Source: Lachnospiraceae bacterium
GTDB taxonomy: Bacteria > Bacillota > Clostridia > Lachnospirales > Lachnospiraceae
NCBI GenBank assembly: GCA_017427775.1
Contig: JAFRSD010000013.1
Coordinates: 62,001-126,000 of the forward strand
Direction: 5' to 3'
DNA: 64,000 bases
Below the pieces are notes generated by a model. The model was not told where the DNA came from. It made no database searches and was given only the letters and a program-made list of their open reading frames with translations. Shown in pieces: positions 26,888 to 35,030 of the stretch. Position numbers and translations under genes: made by a program. Position 1 is the first letter of the stretch, and every line of letters begins with the position of its first letter.

Positions 26888-28414
26888 ATGAAACCGGAAG
26901 ATTTGATGGATGGAATAGGAAAAGTTGAGGATGATCTTTTGAAACGGAGCGAAGGCAATATAGGAGAAAGAAAGTCCGCAGAGAAGAAGGGATTCAGGCG
27001 GCTGCTCCTGCCCATAGCGGCAGCGGCAGTTGTTCTGGCGGTTTCGGGAGGAATCCTTTTGGTAAAATCGGGGATTTTACGAAAGAAGAGCGGCGGTATA
27101 CTCGATCCGTTTTCGGACTCCACGCTCCAAAAGTATGCGATTGCGGCAGCGGTTTATCCGAAGTCGGCCGCATTTCCTAATTTGGCCGATTATGATATGG
27201 AGAAAGACGACGGAGAGCAGTACATCAAGGACCTGAATGCCTGGATAGAAGAAAACGCTTCCCGCCGGGACAAGCTGATCGATTACGGTACGGAAAAGGC
27301 GACCGGATCCGTTGCAGAGTTCACAACTTCGAGTATGATAAGCATGCTGTCGGACCGGAACGGAGAGAACCGGGCGTATTCGCCGATCAACATCTATCTG
27401 ACGCTTGCCATGCTCGCGGAAATCACCGACGGCAATACGAGGAAGCAGATCCTCACGCTTGTCGGCGCGGACAGCGTGGCGGATATCAGAACGCGCGCCG
27501 ATGCGCTCTGGAATGCAGTTTATAAGAACGATTCCTCCGGCAAATGTGTGCTCGGCTCTTCCGTATGGCTGCGGGACGATACGGATTCCTACAAAAAGAA
27601 AGTGCTGGAGAATCTGGCACAGTATTATCACGCCTCTTCCTTCCGCGGGAAGATGGGGACCGCCGAATACAATAAGGCTCTGCAGACCTGGATCAATAAT
27701 CAGACCGGCGGTTTGCTTGAAAAAGAAGCCGGCGATATCACCTTAGACAGCGGTACCATGCTCGGTCTTGTAACGACGATCCTGTATCAGGCCAGATGGG
27801 GCGATGAATTTGCGCCGGGTCTGACCGACACAGGCATTTTCCATGCATCGAAAGGAGATTTGAACGTTTCCTACATGCACAGGACCGAATCGAGCGGCAT
27901 GTATTATCGCGGTGACAAGTTCGTAGCCGTACCAAAGCATTTTACGAGTGAGGCATCGGCTTATATGTGGTTTATCCTTCCGGACGAGGGTGTAACCGTG
28001 GACGAACTGCTGTCGGATCCGCAGGTACACCGTCTTTTGGAGAAAGGTGCGGAAGGCAAATGTCATCCCGCAATCGTAGACCTTACTGTTCCGAAGTATG
28101 ACCTGACATCTTTGATCGATCTGTGCGGCGTCCTTCGGAAAATGGGACTGACCGACGTCTTCGATGCGATGAAGTCGGATTTTACGCCGCTATTCAAAAA
28201 GGGGAACGGATATTATGTGTCGGAAGCGAAGCATGCCGTTCGTGTGATGGTTGATGAGGAGGGCGTCAAGGCGGCTGCATTTACGGAGATTCAGGTTGCC
28301 GGAGCGATTCTTATGGAAGACAGGATCGAGTTTACTTTGGACAGACCGTTCCTTTTTGCAATTCAAACGTATGACAATATTCCTCTTTTCGTCGGTGTGG
28401 TGGAGCAGCCGTGA
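26888..28414 (+). CDS. Membrane-anchored serpin (serine protease inhibitor)
   Basis: This 508-residue protein has a short cytoplasmic N-terminus, one transmembrane segment (about residues 38-60), a spacer and a full serpin domain from about residue 140 (FTTSSMISMLS...AYSPINIYLTLAMLA). The hinge of the reactive loop fits inhibitory serpins: VDEEGVKAAAFTE, with Gly at P15 and small residues at P12-P10. The conserved end RPFLFAI closes the domain. By counting from P15, P1 would be close to the AGAI stretch, which would suit proteases that cut after small residues; this is inference. The N-terminus resembles anti-sigma-type proteins, and the gene might be regulated by an ECF sigma factor, but none is nearby. 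Confidence 0.87.
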   Translation: MKPEDLMDGIGKVEDDLLKRSEGNIGERKSAEKKGFRRLLLPIAAAAVVLAVSGGILLVKSGILRKKSGGILDPFSDSTLQKYAIAAAVYPKSAAFPNLADYDMEKDDGEQYIKDLNAWIEENASRRDKLIDYGTEKATGSVAEFTTSSMISMLSDRNGENRAYSPINIYLTLAMLAEITDGNTRKQILTLVGADSVADIRTRADALWNAVYKNDSSGKCVLGSSVWLRDDTDSYKKKVLENLAQYYHASSFRGKMGTAEYNKALQTWINNQTGGLLEKEAGDITLDSGTMLGLVTTILYQARWGDEFAPGLTDTGIFHASKGDLNVSYMHRTESSGMYYRGDKFVAVPKHFTSEASAYMWFILPDEGVTVDELLSDPQVHRLLEKGAEGKCHPAIVDLTVPKYDLTSLIDLCGVLRKMGLTDVFDAMKSDFTPLFKKGNGYYVSEAKHAVRVMVDEEGVKAAAFTEIQVAGAILMEDRIEFTLDRPFLFAIQTYDNIPLFVGVVEQP

Positions 28415-28443
28415 CAGGACAGGAGATTCCACGCAGATTTTTC

Positions 28444-28472
28444 TTGAAATGTAATAATGTTCATGGTAAAAT
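28444..28472 (+). promoter_or_regulatory. Promoter of the solute-binding lipoprotein gene
   Basis: TTGAAA (28444-28449), 17 bases and TAAAAT (28467-28472), with the coding start 84 bases downstream. Confidence 0.78.
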
Positions 28473-28556
28473 ATATTTACATTTTAGGCTGCCGCAATGG
28501 GAAACGGCGGTTCGGAACAGTTTTACAATCCGGCGTAACGCCGGGAAGAAGGGGAC

Positions 28557-29954
28557 ATGAAACAGAGAAATAAAATCGCGCGGCTGATCGCATTGCTGAT
28601 CGTAACGGTCCTTATGGCGGGACTTCTTTCGGCCTGCGGAGACAGTGATTCCGTGGAGAAAGGAAAGACCAGAACGTTTGAGCCTACGGATACTCCTACG
28701 GTGTCGCCGACTCCGGACATCACAACGACTCCGGATCCTGACCAACCCGGTAAGGATGATCCTGACGAGAAGACGGTACTTACGATGTGGTGTACCGCCG
28801 TTACTTATGATTCCACACGTCATGCTTACGAAGCTGCAATCGCGGACTTCGAGAAGAACCATCCCGATATTGTCATCCAGTGGGAAGCATGCGACATCGC
28901 GGATTACAATTATAAGCTTAAGATAGCGGCTGCGGCCGATGAATCGCTCCCGGATATCATGTTCCTCCGCGGAGGTTATTACATTGACGACTTCACGGGA
29001 TGGACAGAGTTATATTGTCTGGATCAGGAATACGAGAAGCATAAGGCTGACCTTCCCGGGCAGATGCTTACCAACGCGATGGTAGACGGACACCTGTATG
29101 GTGTTCCTTACTATCTGAACAATGTCGTACTGTTTGCTAATATGGATATCCTGCAGTCCATAGGGTATTCGAGCATCCCGCAAACCTACGACGAGTTCCT
29201 TACATGCTGTCAGAAGCTGAAGGAAGCCGATCGTATCCCGATCGGGTGTGCTTTGTCGGAAGCCTGGTGCGTGGAGGAAGTTCTTGAGTCCATGATCGAG
29301 AAGAACATTGAGCCGCAGGCACTTGACGACATATTCCGCGGACGCGCTTCCTGGGACAATCCGGGCGTGGCTGCCACCGTTGACATGTTCCTTGATCTCG
29401 TAAACAAAGGATATATCGGTCCTACGGATTCCAATTCGTATAATGATGATGTCAAAGCGGAATTCCTGGCGGGCAAATACCCGTTTTACATTAACGGATC
29501 ATGGAACTGCTATGATGTATATCTGGCCGGACAGACGTATGGAATAAACTTTGATGTTGCCGAATTCCCGGTGATCAGTCAGCAGGGATCTCTCGGCCGG
29601 CTGATCGGAGCTCCTTCGGATCATCTCGCCGTTTCCGCGCATACAAAGGATCCTGAAGCAGTAGCGGGATATGCATTCGAGCTCGCGCAGCTGCTCAGCC
29701 ATTATTGCTATGAGGAAAGCATCGGTTTCCCGGCATGGAGTATCGATATTGATGACGAGCATCTCAATCCTCTTACCCGTAAAGTGGCCCGGAATGCGGC
29801 AAATGCGAACGCGCTTGTCGGATTCGGTGATGTTGTTACGCACCCGGAGGAGATGGATGCCTACTATAGGACTGTTTTCGAGTTGATCAGGGGAGAGTGC
29901 AACGGCACTGAATTCGTCAAAAGGATAGTCGAGAAGATAGAAATGAACCGATAA
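28557..29954 (+). CDS. ABC-type extracellular solute-binding lipoprotein (sugar type)
   Basis: This 465-residue lipoprotein has a signal peptide with lipobox LLSAC (C27), a Thr/Pro/Asp-rich linker (to about residue 70) and a bacterial extracellular solute-binding family 1 domain. That domain starts VLTMWCT, continues with ADFEKNHPDIVIQWE and then LPDIMFLRGGYY and PYYLNNVVLFANMDIL. Such proteins deliver mono- or oligosaccharides to ABC importers. No permease or ATPase gene is next to it, so it is an orphan here. The cysteine desulfurase gene follows after 22 bases, which is an unusual neighbour. Confidence 0.88.
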   Translation: MKQRNKIARLIALLIVTVLMAGLLSACGDSDSVEKGKTRTFEPTDTPTVSPTPDITTTPDPDQPGKDDPDEKTVLTMWCTAVTYDSTRHAYEAAIADFEKNHPDIVIQWEACDIADYNYKLKIAAAADESLPDIMFLRGGYYIDDFTGWTELYCLDQEYEKHKADLPGQMLTNAMVDGHLYGVPYYLNNVVLFANMDILQSIGYSSIPQTYDEFLTCCQKLKEADRIPIGCALSEAWCVEEVLESMIEKNIEPQALDDIFRGRASWDNPGVAATVDMFLDLVNKGYIGPTDSNSYNDDVKAEFLAGKYPFYINGSWNCYDVYLAGQTYGINFDVAEFPVISQQGSLGRLIGAPSDHLAVSAHTKDPEAVAGYAFELAQLLSHYCYEESIGFPAWSIDIDDEHLNPLTRKVARNAANANALVGFGDVVTHPEEMDAYYRTVFELIRGECNGTEFVKRIVEKIEMNR

Positions 29955-29976
29955 CGGATAGGATGAGGAGATTGCA

Positions 29977-31113
29977 ATGATTTATCTGGATCACGCGGCA
30001 ACGACGCGTGTTAAAGAAGAGGCGCTTAACGCCATGCTTCCGTATCTGCGGGAGCAGTTCGGCAACCCGTCGAGCCTGCACGGGCCCGGACTTGCCGCGA
30101 AGAAGGCGCTTCGAAGCGCCCGGGAACGGATTGCGGCTGTTTTAGGCTGTGAGATCAATGAGATCCTGTTCACATCGGGCGGAACCGAGTCGGACAACCA
30201 GGCAATCAAAGGCTTTCTCCTCGCAAATCCCGCAAAGGGAAAGCATATCATCACTTCGGCAATCGAACATCCGGCCGTCCTTCGGACATGTGAGTTCATG
30301 AAACGGTTCGGATATGAACTGACGGTTCTGAAACCAGACGTGAATGGCATCATTTCCGCGAAAGACGTGGAACGAGCCATTCGCCCGGATACCGCGCTCA
30401 TCAGCATTCAATATGCCAATAACGAGATCGGCGTGGTTGAACCGATTCGAGAGATCGGGGAGACGGCAGAGGAACGCGGCATAGCCTTTCATACGGACGC
30501 GGTACAGGCGGTCGGTCAGCTGCCGATCGATCTGAAAACGCTGCCCGTTACCATGCTTTCCGCGAGCGGCCACAAATTCGGTACCCCGAAGGGTGTCGGC
30601 TTCCTTTACGTGAGAAACGGAACGAAGCTGGAGCCGCTCCTTCATGGCGGACCGCAGGAGAAACGCCTGCGCGCGGGTACGGAAAATGTGCCGTCGATCG
30701 TCGCTATGGCGAAAGCGTTAGAGCTGACGGCAGGAGTGGCAACAGGAACGTATGTCCAAACCCTCCGCGACCATATGGAAGCGCGTATCCGTGCTGAAAT
30801 TCCGGATATTATCATTAACGGAGCGGCGGCACCGCGCCTGCCGGGTTCGTTAAGCATCAGCATCGGCGGCGTGGAAGCAACGTCGGTGCTTGTCTTTCTG
30901 GATCTTGCCGGCATTGCCGCATCGGGCGGCTCAGCCTGCTCGTCCGCAGAGAACAAGCCTTCCGAGGTGCTGCAGGCGATCGGACGGGAGGAGCCTTACC
31001 TTTCAGGGACGGTGCGGTTCACATTTTCCGCGGACAATACCTTGGAAGAGGCCGATCTGGCAGCAGACGTACTTCGTGAGACCGTTATGAAATTGCGAAC
31101 AGCCAGGTTTTGA
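29977..31113 (+). CDS. Cysteine desulfurase (NifS/IscS family)
   Basis: This 378-residue PLP enzyme converts cysteine to alanine and passes the sulfur on as persulfide, for Fe-S clusters or thiolated tRNA. The PLP lysine is K200 in SGHKFGTPKG and the catalytic cysteine is C321 in GGSACSS. The N-terminal MIYLDHAATTRVKEEAL and TSGGTESDNQAI are typical. No scaffold (iscU) or thiI gene is adjacent, so the sulfur acceptor is not shown; a SufC-SufBD pair lies 30 kb away. The stop is followed by a short hairpin. Confidence 0.93.
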   Translation: MIYLDHAATTRVKEEALNAMLPYLREQFGNPSSLHGPGLAAKKALRSARERIAAVLGCEINEILFTSGGTESDNQAIKGFLLANPAKGKHIITSAIEHPAVLRTCEFMKRFGYELTVLKPDVNGIISAKDVERAIRPDTALISIQYANNEIGVVEPIREIGETAEERGIAFHTDAVQAVGQLPIDLKTLPVTMLSASGHKFGTPKGVGFLYVRNGTKLEPLLHGGPQEKRLRAGTENVPSIVAMAKALELTAGVATGTYVQTLRDHMEARIRAEIPDIIINGAAAPRLPGSLSISIGGVEATSVLVFLDLAGIAASGGSACSSAENKPSEVLQAIGREEPYLSGTVRFTFSADNTLEEADLAADVLRETVMKLRTARF

Positions 31114-31118
31114 AAAAG

Positions 31119-31145
31119 AGCCGGCTACGGGAAAACGAGCCGGCT
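31119..31145 (+). terminator. Weak terminator-like hairpin after the cysteine desulfurase gene
   Basis: Two copies of AGCCGGCT (31119-31126 and 31138-31145) can pair, with an 11-base loop. Only TT follows, so termination may be incomplete. Confidence 0.45.
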
Positions 31146-31183
31146 TCCAATATGCTCAATGAAGATGCAAAGGGGATTGTTTT

Positions 31184-32332
31184 ATGAGTAAGACACAAAT
31201 CATCGTGATCATTGTATGTATCTGTACGGCTTTGGGGCTGGGAATCCTGATCGGTTCCGGGGCGTTACAGAAGAACGCGGAACCGGAAACCGAAACGGAA
31301 AAGCCGACCGAAGAGGCCGTACTGACGCCTTCCAAGGAACCTTCTCCTTCTCCCAAAGCAACGCCGGTGCCGACCGTTTCGTCGACGCCTACCCCTACCG
31401 CGGTTCCGACTCCGGAACAGCCCGTGACCTTTGCCGTGAAACGGGTTGTGCGGGCGAATTCGCCTTACGGAAGCGTAGAATGCACCTATGATCCCGAGGA
31501 CGGCCGCCTTACAAAAAAGGTTGAGGAAGGACGTCTCGAATTTGCATTCCGGGGGATTACGGATTATAAGAAGACGGTAACATATGAGTATACCAATGGG
31601 ATAAAGAGCTTTAATGAGTATTCGGTATGCTATGATATGGATGGAAATGAGACTTCCAGCGGAATGATATGCCGTGGGGAAGACGGTATGGGAGGTGTTT
31701 TGGAGACCTATTTTGACGGGATCATTACGCTCTGCTATGGAGGATGCCGTCCTATGTCGCTGGATTTCTGCCTGACAAACGGAGAATGGAACTGGGACCT
31801 CGATGACAGAGGAAGAGTATCGGCGATGTATTTTCTGAAGGCTGATGACCGGTTCAGCCGCCTTACGTATGATCAGGACGGGAACCTCGTCAAGCGGGTG
31901 GATTACGATCCGAACGGCGAAGAAATGCGCCGCTGTGAGTTTACCTATAATGACTTTGGAAAGCTGTCTACTGCCCGAAACTGGGGTGCGGGCGAGCAGG
32001 ATATCAACTATATCACGTATATGTATAGTGCTGATGGTCGTCTCCAAACCGGTACATTCTACCGAAAGGGCGGAAAAGTGGCCGTGGAAAAGCAGTTCAT
32101 CTATGATAAGGATGGCGATGTTATTGAAATCCGGATGAAATACGAAGGCAGAAACGAGGCTGAAGTCATTACGTATGAATATGAGACCGTGAATGTCACG
32201 GAAGAGTATCTTACGAATTATGAACGGAAGAAGATCGGTCTCAATTATGATTCGGACTGGGTTTTCGAGCGGACGTTTGTGATCGATCCGTATCTGTGGC
32301 AGGTATTCAGCGACATCGGTTCCGTATATTAG
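31184..32332 (+). CDS. Membrane-anchored YD-repeat-like protein (paralogue B)
   Basis: This 382-residue protein has an N-terminal transmembrane anchor (about residues 6-28), a Thr/Pro/Ser linker (residues 30-82, TPTPTAVPTPE) that may span the wall, and a beta-rich outside domain. YD-like units include TYDPEDGRLTKKV, LTYDQDGNLVKRVDYDPNGEE and FTYNDFGKLSTA. The C-terminus has EEYLTNYERKKIGLNYDSDWVF and ends in YLWQVFSDIGSVY, shared with paralogues C and D. The next gene, 64 bases on, is paralogue C. I know no function for this family; surface attachment or envelope sensing are guesses. Confidence 0.72.
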   Translation: MSKTQIIVIIVCICTALGLGILIGSGALQKNAEPETETEKPTEEAVLTPSKEPSPSPKATPVPTVSSTPTPTAVPTPEQPVTFAVKRVVRANSPYGSVECTYDPEDGRLTKKVEEGRLEFAFRGITDYKKTVTYEYTNGIKSFNEYSVCYDMDGNETSSGMICRGEDGMGGVLETYFDGIITLCYGGCRPMSLDFCLTNGEWNWDLDDRGRVSAMYFLKADDRFSRLTYDQDGNLVKRVDYDPNGEEMRRCEFTYNDFGKLSTARNWGAGEQDINYITYMYSADGRLQTGTFYRKGGKVAVEKQFIYDKDGDVIEIRMKYEGRNEAEVITYEYETVNVTEEYLTNYERKKIGLNYDSDWVFERTFVIDPYLWQVFSDIGSVY

Positions 32333-32396
32333 GAAAATGTGACCGCCCGCGGCATCCCGTGCATTACAGCATAAAAGTGTTTTATAGGGGGATGCC

Positions 32397-33461
32397 ATGC
32401 GGAGCAAGTCTTTTCGGATTCTGATAGTTGCGGTTTGCCTGGTCGCGGTAGCTGCGGAAATAATACTGATCATAAACGTACTCGGGAAGAAAAATCCCAA
32501 GGCGAAAGCGGAGATTGTCCAAATGACGGATTCCACCGGGAAGCCCGGTACGGCTACTCCGGAGCCTGAGAAACGCTATACCGTAACCCGTATGGTTAGC
32601 GCTCGCTCCGCAACCGGAAGCGTGAGCTATCAATACGATGAGGACGGCAGGGTTATCTCGATCGAATCGTCCGGCGTCCTGGACAACGAACTTAAGGGAG
32701 GCGTGGCGAGCAGAAAAACAGTCCAGACTTATCTTTATGATGAGCAGGGGAACGTGAAGGGGATTGAGATCGCGACATACGATATGGACGGAAATCTCCT
32801 GACGACCAGAGAGGAGACCCCCGCCTTTCAGGTTCTTGAGACCGACGGAACCGGCGGCGTGGCGGTAAAGGCGGATTATTTTGAGCATGCAACGCGGGTC
32901 ACTCCCGGAATGGAGTCGGACATGTTCCTGTTTGATGAAGAGGAACGGCTTATCCGGATCTGCTATCCGAATGAAGGGTGCGTCAGCGAGTTTCAGTATG
33001 ACTCATTTGGAAATGTTATCCTCCGGATCGACTATGATTCCGATGGGAACGAAGAGAAGCGGCGGTGCACATTTGCCTATATCGACGGAGAGAAGATGAT
33101 CTCCGCGGAATGCCTGGACTTCGGTAATGATCTTACGGCGCGCATCGTGTACCAATACGATATGGCAGGCGACGTTGTTCACGAGGAATACTATGGAGCG
33201 GACAACAGGCTTTCTAAGGAGCATGACAACATCTATGACGGCGCGCATCATCTTACAAAACGCGTGCGGAAGGTTAACGGGAGTGACATTACGATAATGG
33301 AGAAAGAATACGAAGAATTCTCCGTTACGGAGCAGTACCTCACCAACGAGGAACGAATGGAACTCGGTATGCCTTATGATAAGCAGGTAGTGGTTTACCG
33401 GGGCAGCATTGTCAATCCGTATTCCTGGAAATTATGGAGCGACAGACTGGATAAGTATTAG
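32397..33461 (+). CDS. Membrane-anchored YD-repeat-like protein (paralogue C)
   Basis: This 354-residue protein has a transmembrane anchor (about residues 7-29), a short linker and the same outside domain as paralogue B: VSYQYDEDGRVISIE, FQYDSFGNVILRIDYDSDGNEEK and VYQYDMAGDVVHEEYY. The end EQYLTNEERMELGMPYDKQ...NPYSWKLWSDRLDKY matches B and D closely. It probably forms one transcript with B, since no terminator separates them and a strong one follows at 33479. GGGGGATG lies before the start. Tandem duplication of B and C is the simplest origin. Confidence 0.72.
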   Translation: MRSKSFRILIVAVCLVAVAAEIILIINVLGKKNPKAKAEIVQMTDSTGKPGTATPEPEKRYTVTRMVSARSATGSVSYQYDEDGRVISIESSGVLDNELKGGVASRKTVQTYLYDEQGNVKGIEIATYDMDGNLLTTREETPAFQVLETDGTGGVAVKADYFEHATRVTPGMESDMFLFDEEERLIRICYPNEGCVSEFQYDSFGNVILRIDYDSDGNEEKRRCTFAYIDGEKMISAECLDFGNDLTARIVYQYDMAGDVVHEEYYGADNRLSKEHDNIYDGAHHLTKRVRKVNGSDITIMEKEYEEFSVTEQYLTNEERMELGMPYDKQVVVYRGSIVNPYSWKLWSDRLDKY

Positions 33462-33478
33462 AAAAAAGAATGGCAATC

Positions 33479-33508
33479 AGAACACCGCATTCGTGCGGTG
33501 TTCTTTTT
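33479..33508 (+). terminator. Rho-independent terminator with UUCG loop
   Basis: An 11-bp perfect stem (AGAACACCGCA, 33479-33489, with TGCGGTGTTCT, 33494-33504) is closed by a TTCG tetraloop and followed by TTTT. Confidence 0.93.
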
Positions 33509-33515
33509 CCATCCG

Positions 33516-33544
33516 TTGCATTTCAAAAAAGAAAGGCGTATACT
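33516..33544 (+). promoter_or_regulatory. Promoter of the GGDEF/HD-GYP pair
   Basis: TTGCAT (33516-33521), 17 bases and TATACT (33539-33544). The leader is about 58 bases and the next two genes are 15 bases apart. Confidence 0.78.
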
Positions 33545-33608
33545 GAAAGTAATATCATTCACACAGATTCCTGTGCTTGATTTTTGAGAGAAGGATGGTG
33601 TCGGCCGT

Positions 33609-35015
33609 ATGGATTTTCAGGCATTTGTCGATCAATTTGATCCGATGACTTGCGTTATTTCCGTGGAAGCGCTTCCGGGCGGACGGTATGGGGAAATACG
33701 TCTCGTGGCAGGCAATAAGGCGTATGTGGATTCCATCGAAACGGTATGGGACGGTCCGCAGCTTTTGAGCAATAAGTTTGTGCCGGGAAGCCTTTATCAG
33801 AACTATTTTCCGAAGGATCTGAATTTCGAAAGAGTATGCTACCGGGCTGCTGTTGAGAAGGACCCTGTGCATACGTATGTGCATCCGGACCGGTTTGATT
33901 TCTGGTTCAACCTGTTCCTGCTTCCGTTAAAGAACGAAGGCAATCTATATTACTGCACCTATACGCAGGAAGTAACACACAAGCCGGATACGAAGGAAAT
34001 GTCAAATATTTCCTCGGATACGGCCCGTGCGGTTCTCAATACGTGCATCAAGCTGCACGGCGCGAAGGACCTGGATGAGTCCATCAAGGAAGTCATTAAG
34101 GATATCCGCGACATCTGCGGCGCGTGGGCATGTACGATCCTTCTCATCAATAAGCAGGAGAAGACCTGTAAGGTCCTCGCGGAGCAGCGGAAAGATCCGA
34201 GTCAGGCTCAGACCAGGCGAACCATTCTGAACGAGGAACCGAACTTCTATGCAATTGCGGAGCGTTGGGAGGAAACCATCGGCGGAAGCAGCTGCCTGAT
34301 CGTCAGAAACGAGAGCGACATGGAATATATCCGTGAGAAGCATCCGGAATGGTATCAGTCGCTCTGCAATCACGGCGTAACGAGTATCGTACTGTTTCCG
34401 TTAAAGAGCGGTGACGAGGTGCTCGGATACATCTGGGCGACCAATTTTGATACGGACAAGACCGATCATATCAAGGAAGTTATGGAACTGACGACCTATT
34501 TCGTTACCTCCGAGGTGGCCAATGACCTTCTTGTAAAGCGGCTGAAGATCATGAGTTCCGTCGACATGCTGACGGGCGTCCAGAACCGTAACGAAATGAA
34601 CAACCGCATCGACCGGATCAGCCACGGCGAGATCCACATTAAGAATCTCGGCATCGTATTTGCCGACCTGAACGGTCTGAAGCGGGTAAATGACGACAAC
34701 GGGCACATCTCGGGCGACGTGCTTTTACAGAATGCGGCTGAGGTGCTGAAGAGCATCTTTACGATGAACAACATATTCCGTGCGGGCGGCGACGAGTTTA
34801 TGGTCATCGTTCCCGACACGACCGAGGAGGCGCTCGAGGCGAAAGCGGAAAAGGTGAGAGCGAGCAGCCTTGGCTTCGATGCCGCGAGCTTTGCGGTCGG
34901 CTGGTGCTTTGTCGAGGATTCCAAGGATATCTTCAAGGCACTGCACATATCGGATGAGCGCATGTATGAGGATAAAGAGAAATACTATCAGAAACATCCG
35001 GAGCTGAAACGATAA
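33609..35015 (+). CDS. GAF-like sensor diguanylate cyclase (GGDEF)
   Basis: This 468-residue cytoplasmic protein has a PAS-like N-terminal region (about residues 1-125), a GAF-like domain (about 135-310, with ACTILLINKQEKTCKVL and SIVLFPLKSGDEVLGYIWATNF) and a C-terminal GGDEF domain. The active motif is intact (FRAGGDEFMVIV, about residues 392-397), and DMLTGVQNRNEMN and GIVFADLNGLKRVNDD are typical. The RxxD inhibitory site five residues before GGDEF is absent (MNNIF precedes). It should make cyclic di-GMP without product inhibition. The next gene encodes an HD-GYP protein that would degrade it. Confidence 0.9.
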   Translation: MDFQAFVDQFDPMTCVISVEALPGGRYGEIRLVAGNKAYVDSIETVWDGPQLLSNKFVPGSLYQNYFPKDLNFERVCYRAAVEKDPVHTYVHPDRFDFWFNLFLLPLKNEGNLYYCTYTQEVTHKPDTKEMSNISSDTARAVLNTCIKLHGAKDLDESIKEVIKDIRDICGAWACTILLINKQEKTCKVLAEQRKDPSQAQTRRTILNEEPNFYAIAERWEETIGGSSCLIVRNESDMEYIREKHPEWYQSLCNHGVTSIVLFPLKSGDEVLGYIWATNFDTDKTDHIKEVMELTTYFVTSEVANDLLVKRLKIMSSVDMLTGVQNRNEMNNRIDRISHGEIHIKNLGIVFADLNGLKRVNDDNGHISGDVLLQNAAEVLKSIFTMNNIFRAGGDEFMVIVPDTTEEALEAKAEKVRASSLGFDAASFAVGWCFVEDSKDIFKALHISDERMYEDKEKYYQKHPELKR

Positions 35016-35030
35016 GGCGGGAGGCCGTTT

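Noticed and set aside
31265-32536. 423-codon minus-strand frame opposite paralogues B and C
   Set aside because: It spans two genes of the other strand with clear features and is a by-product of codon use.
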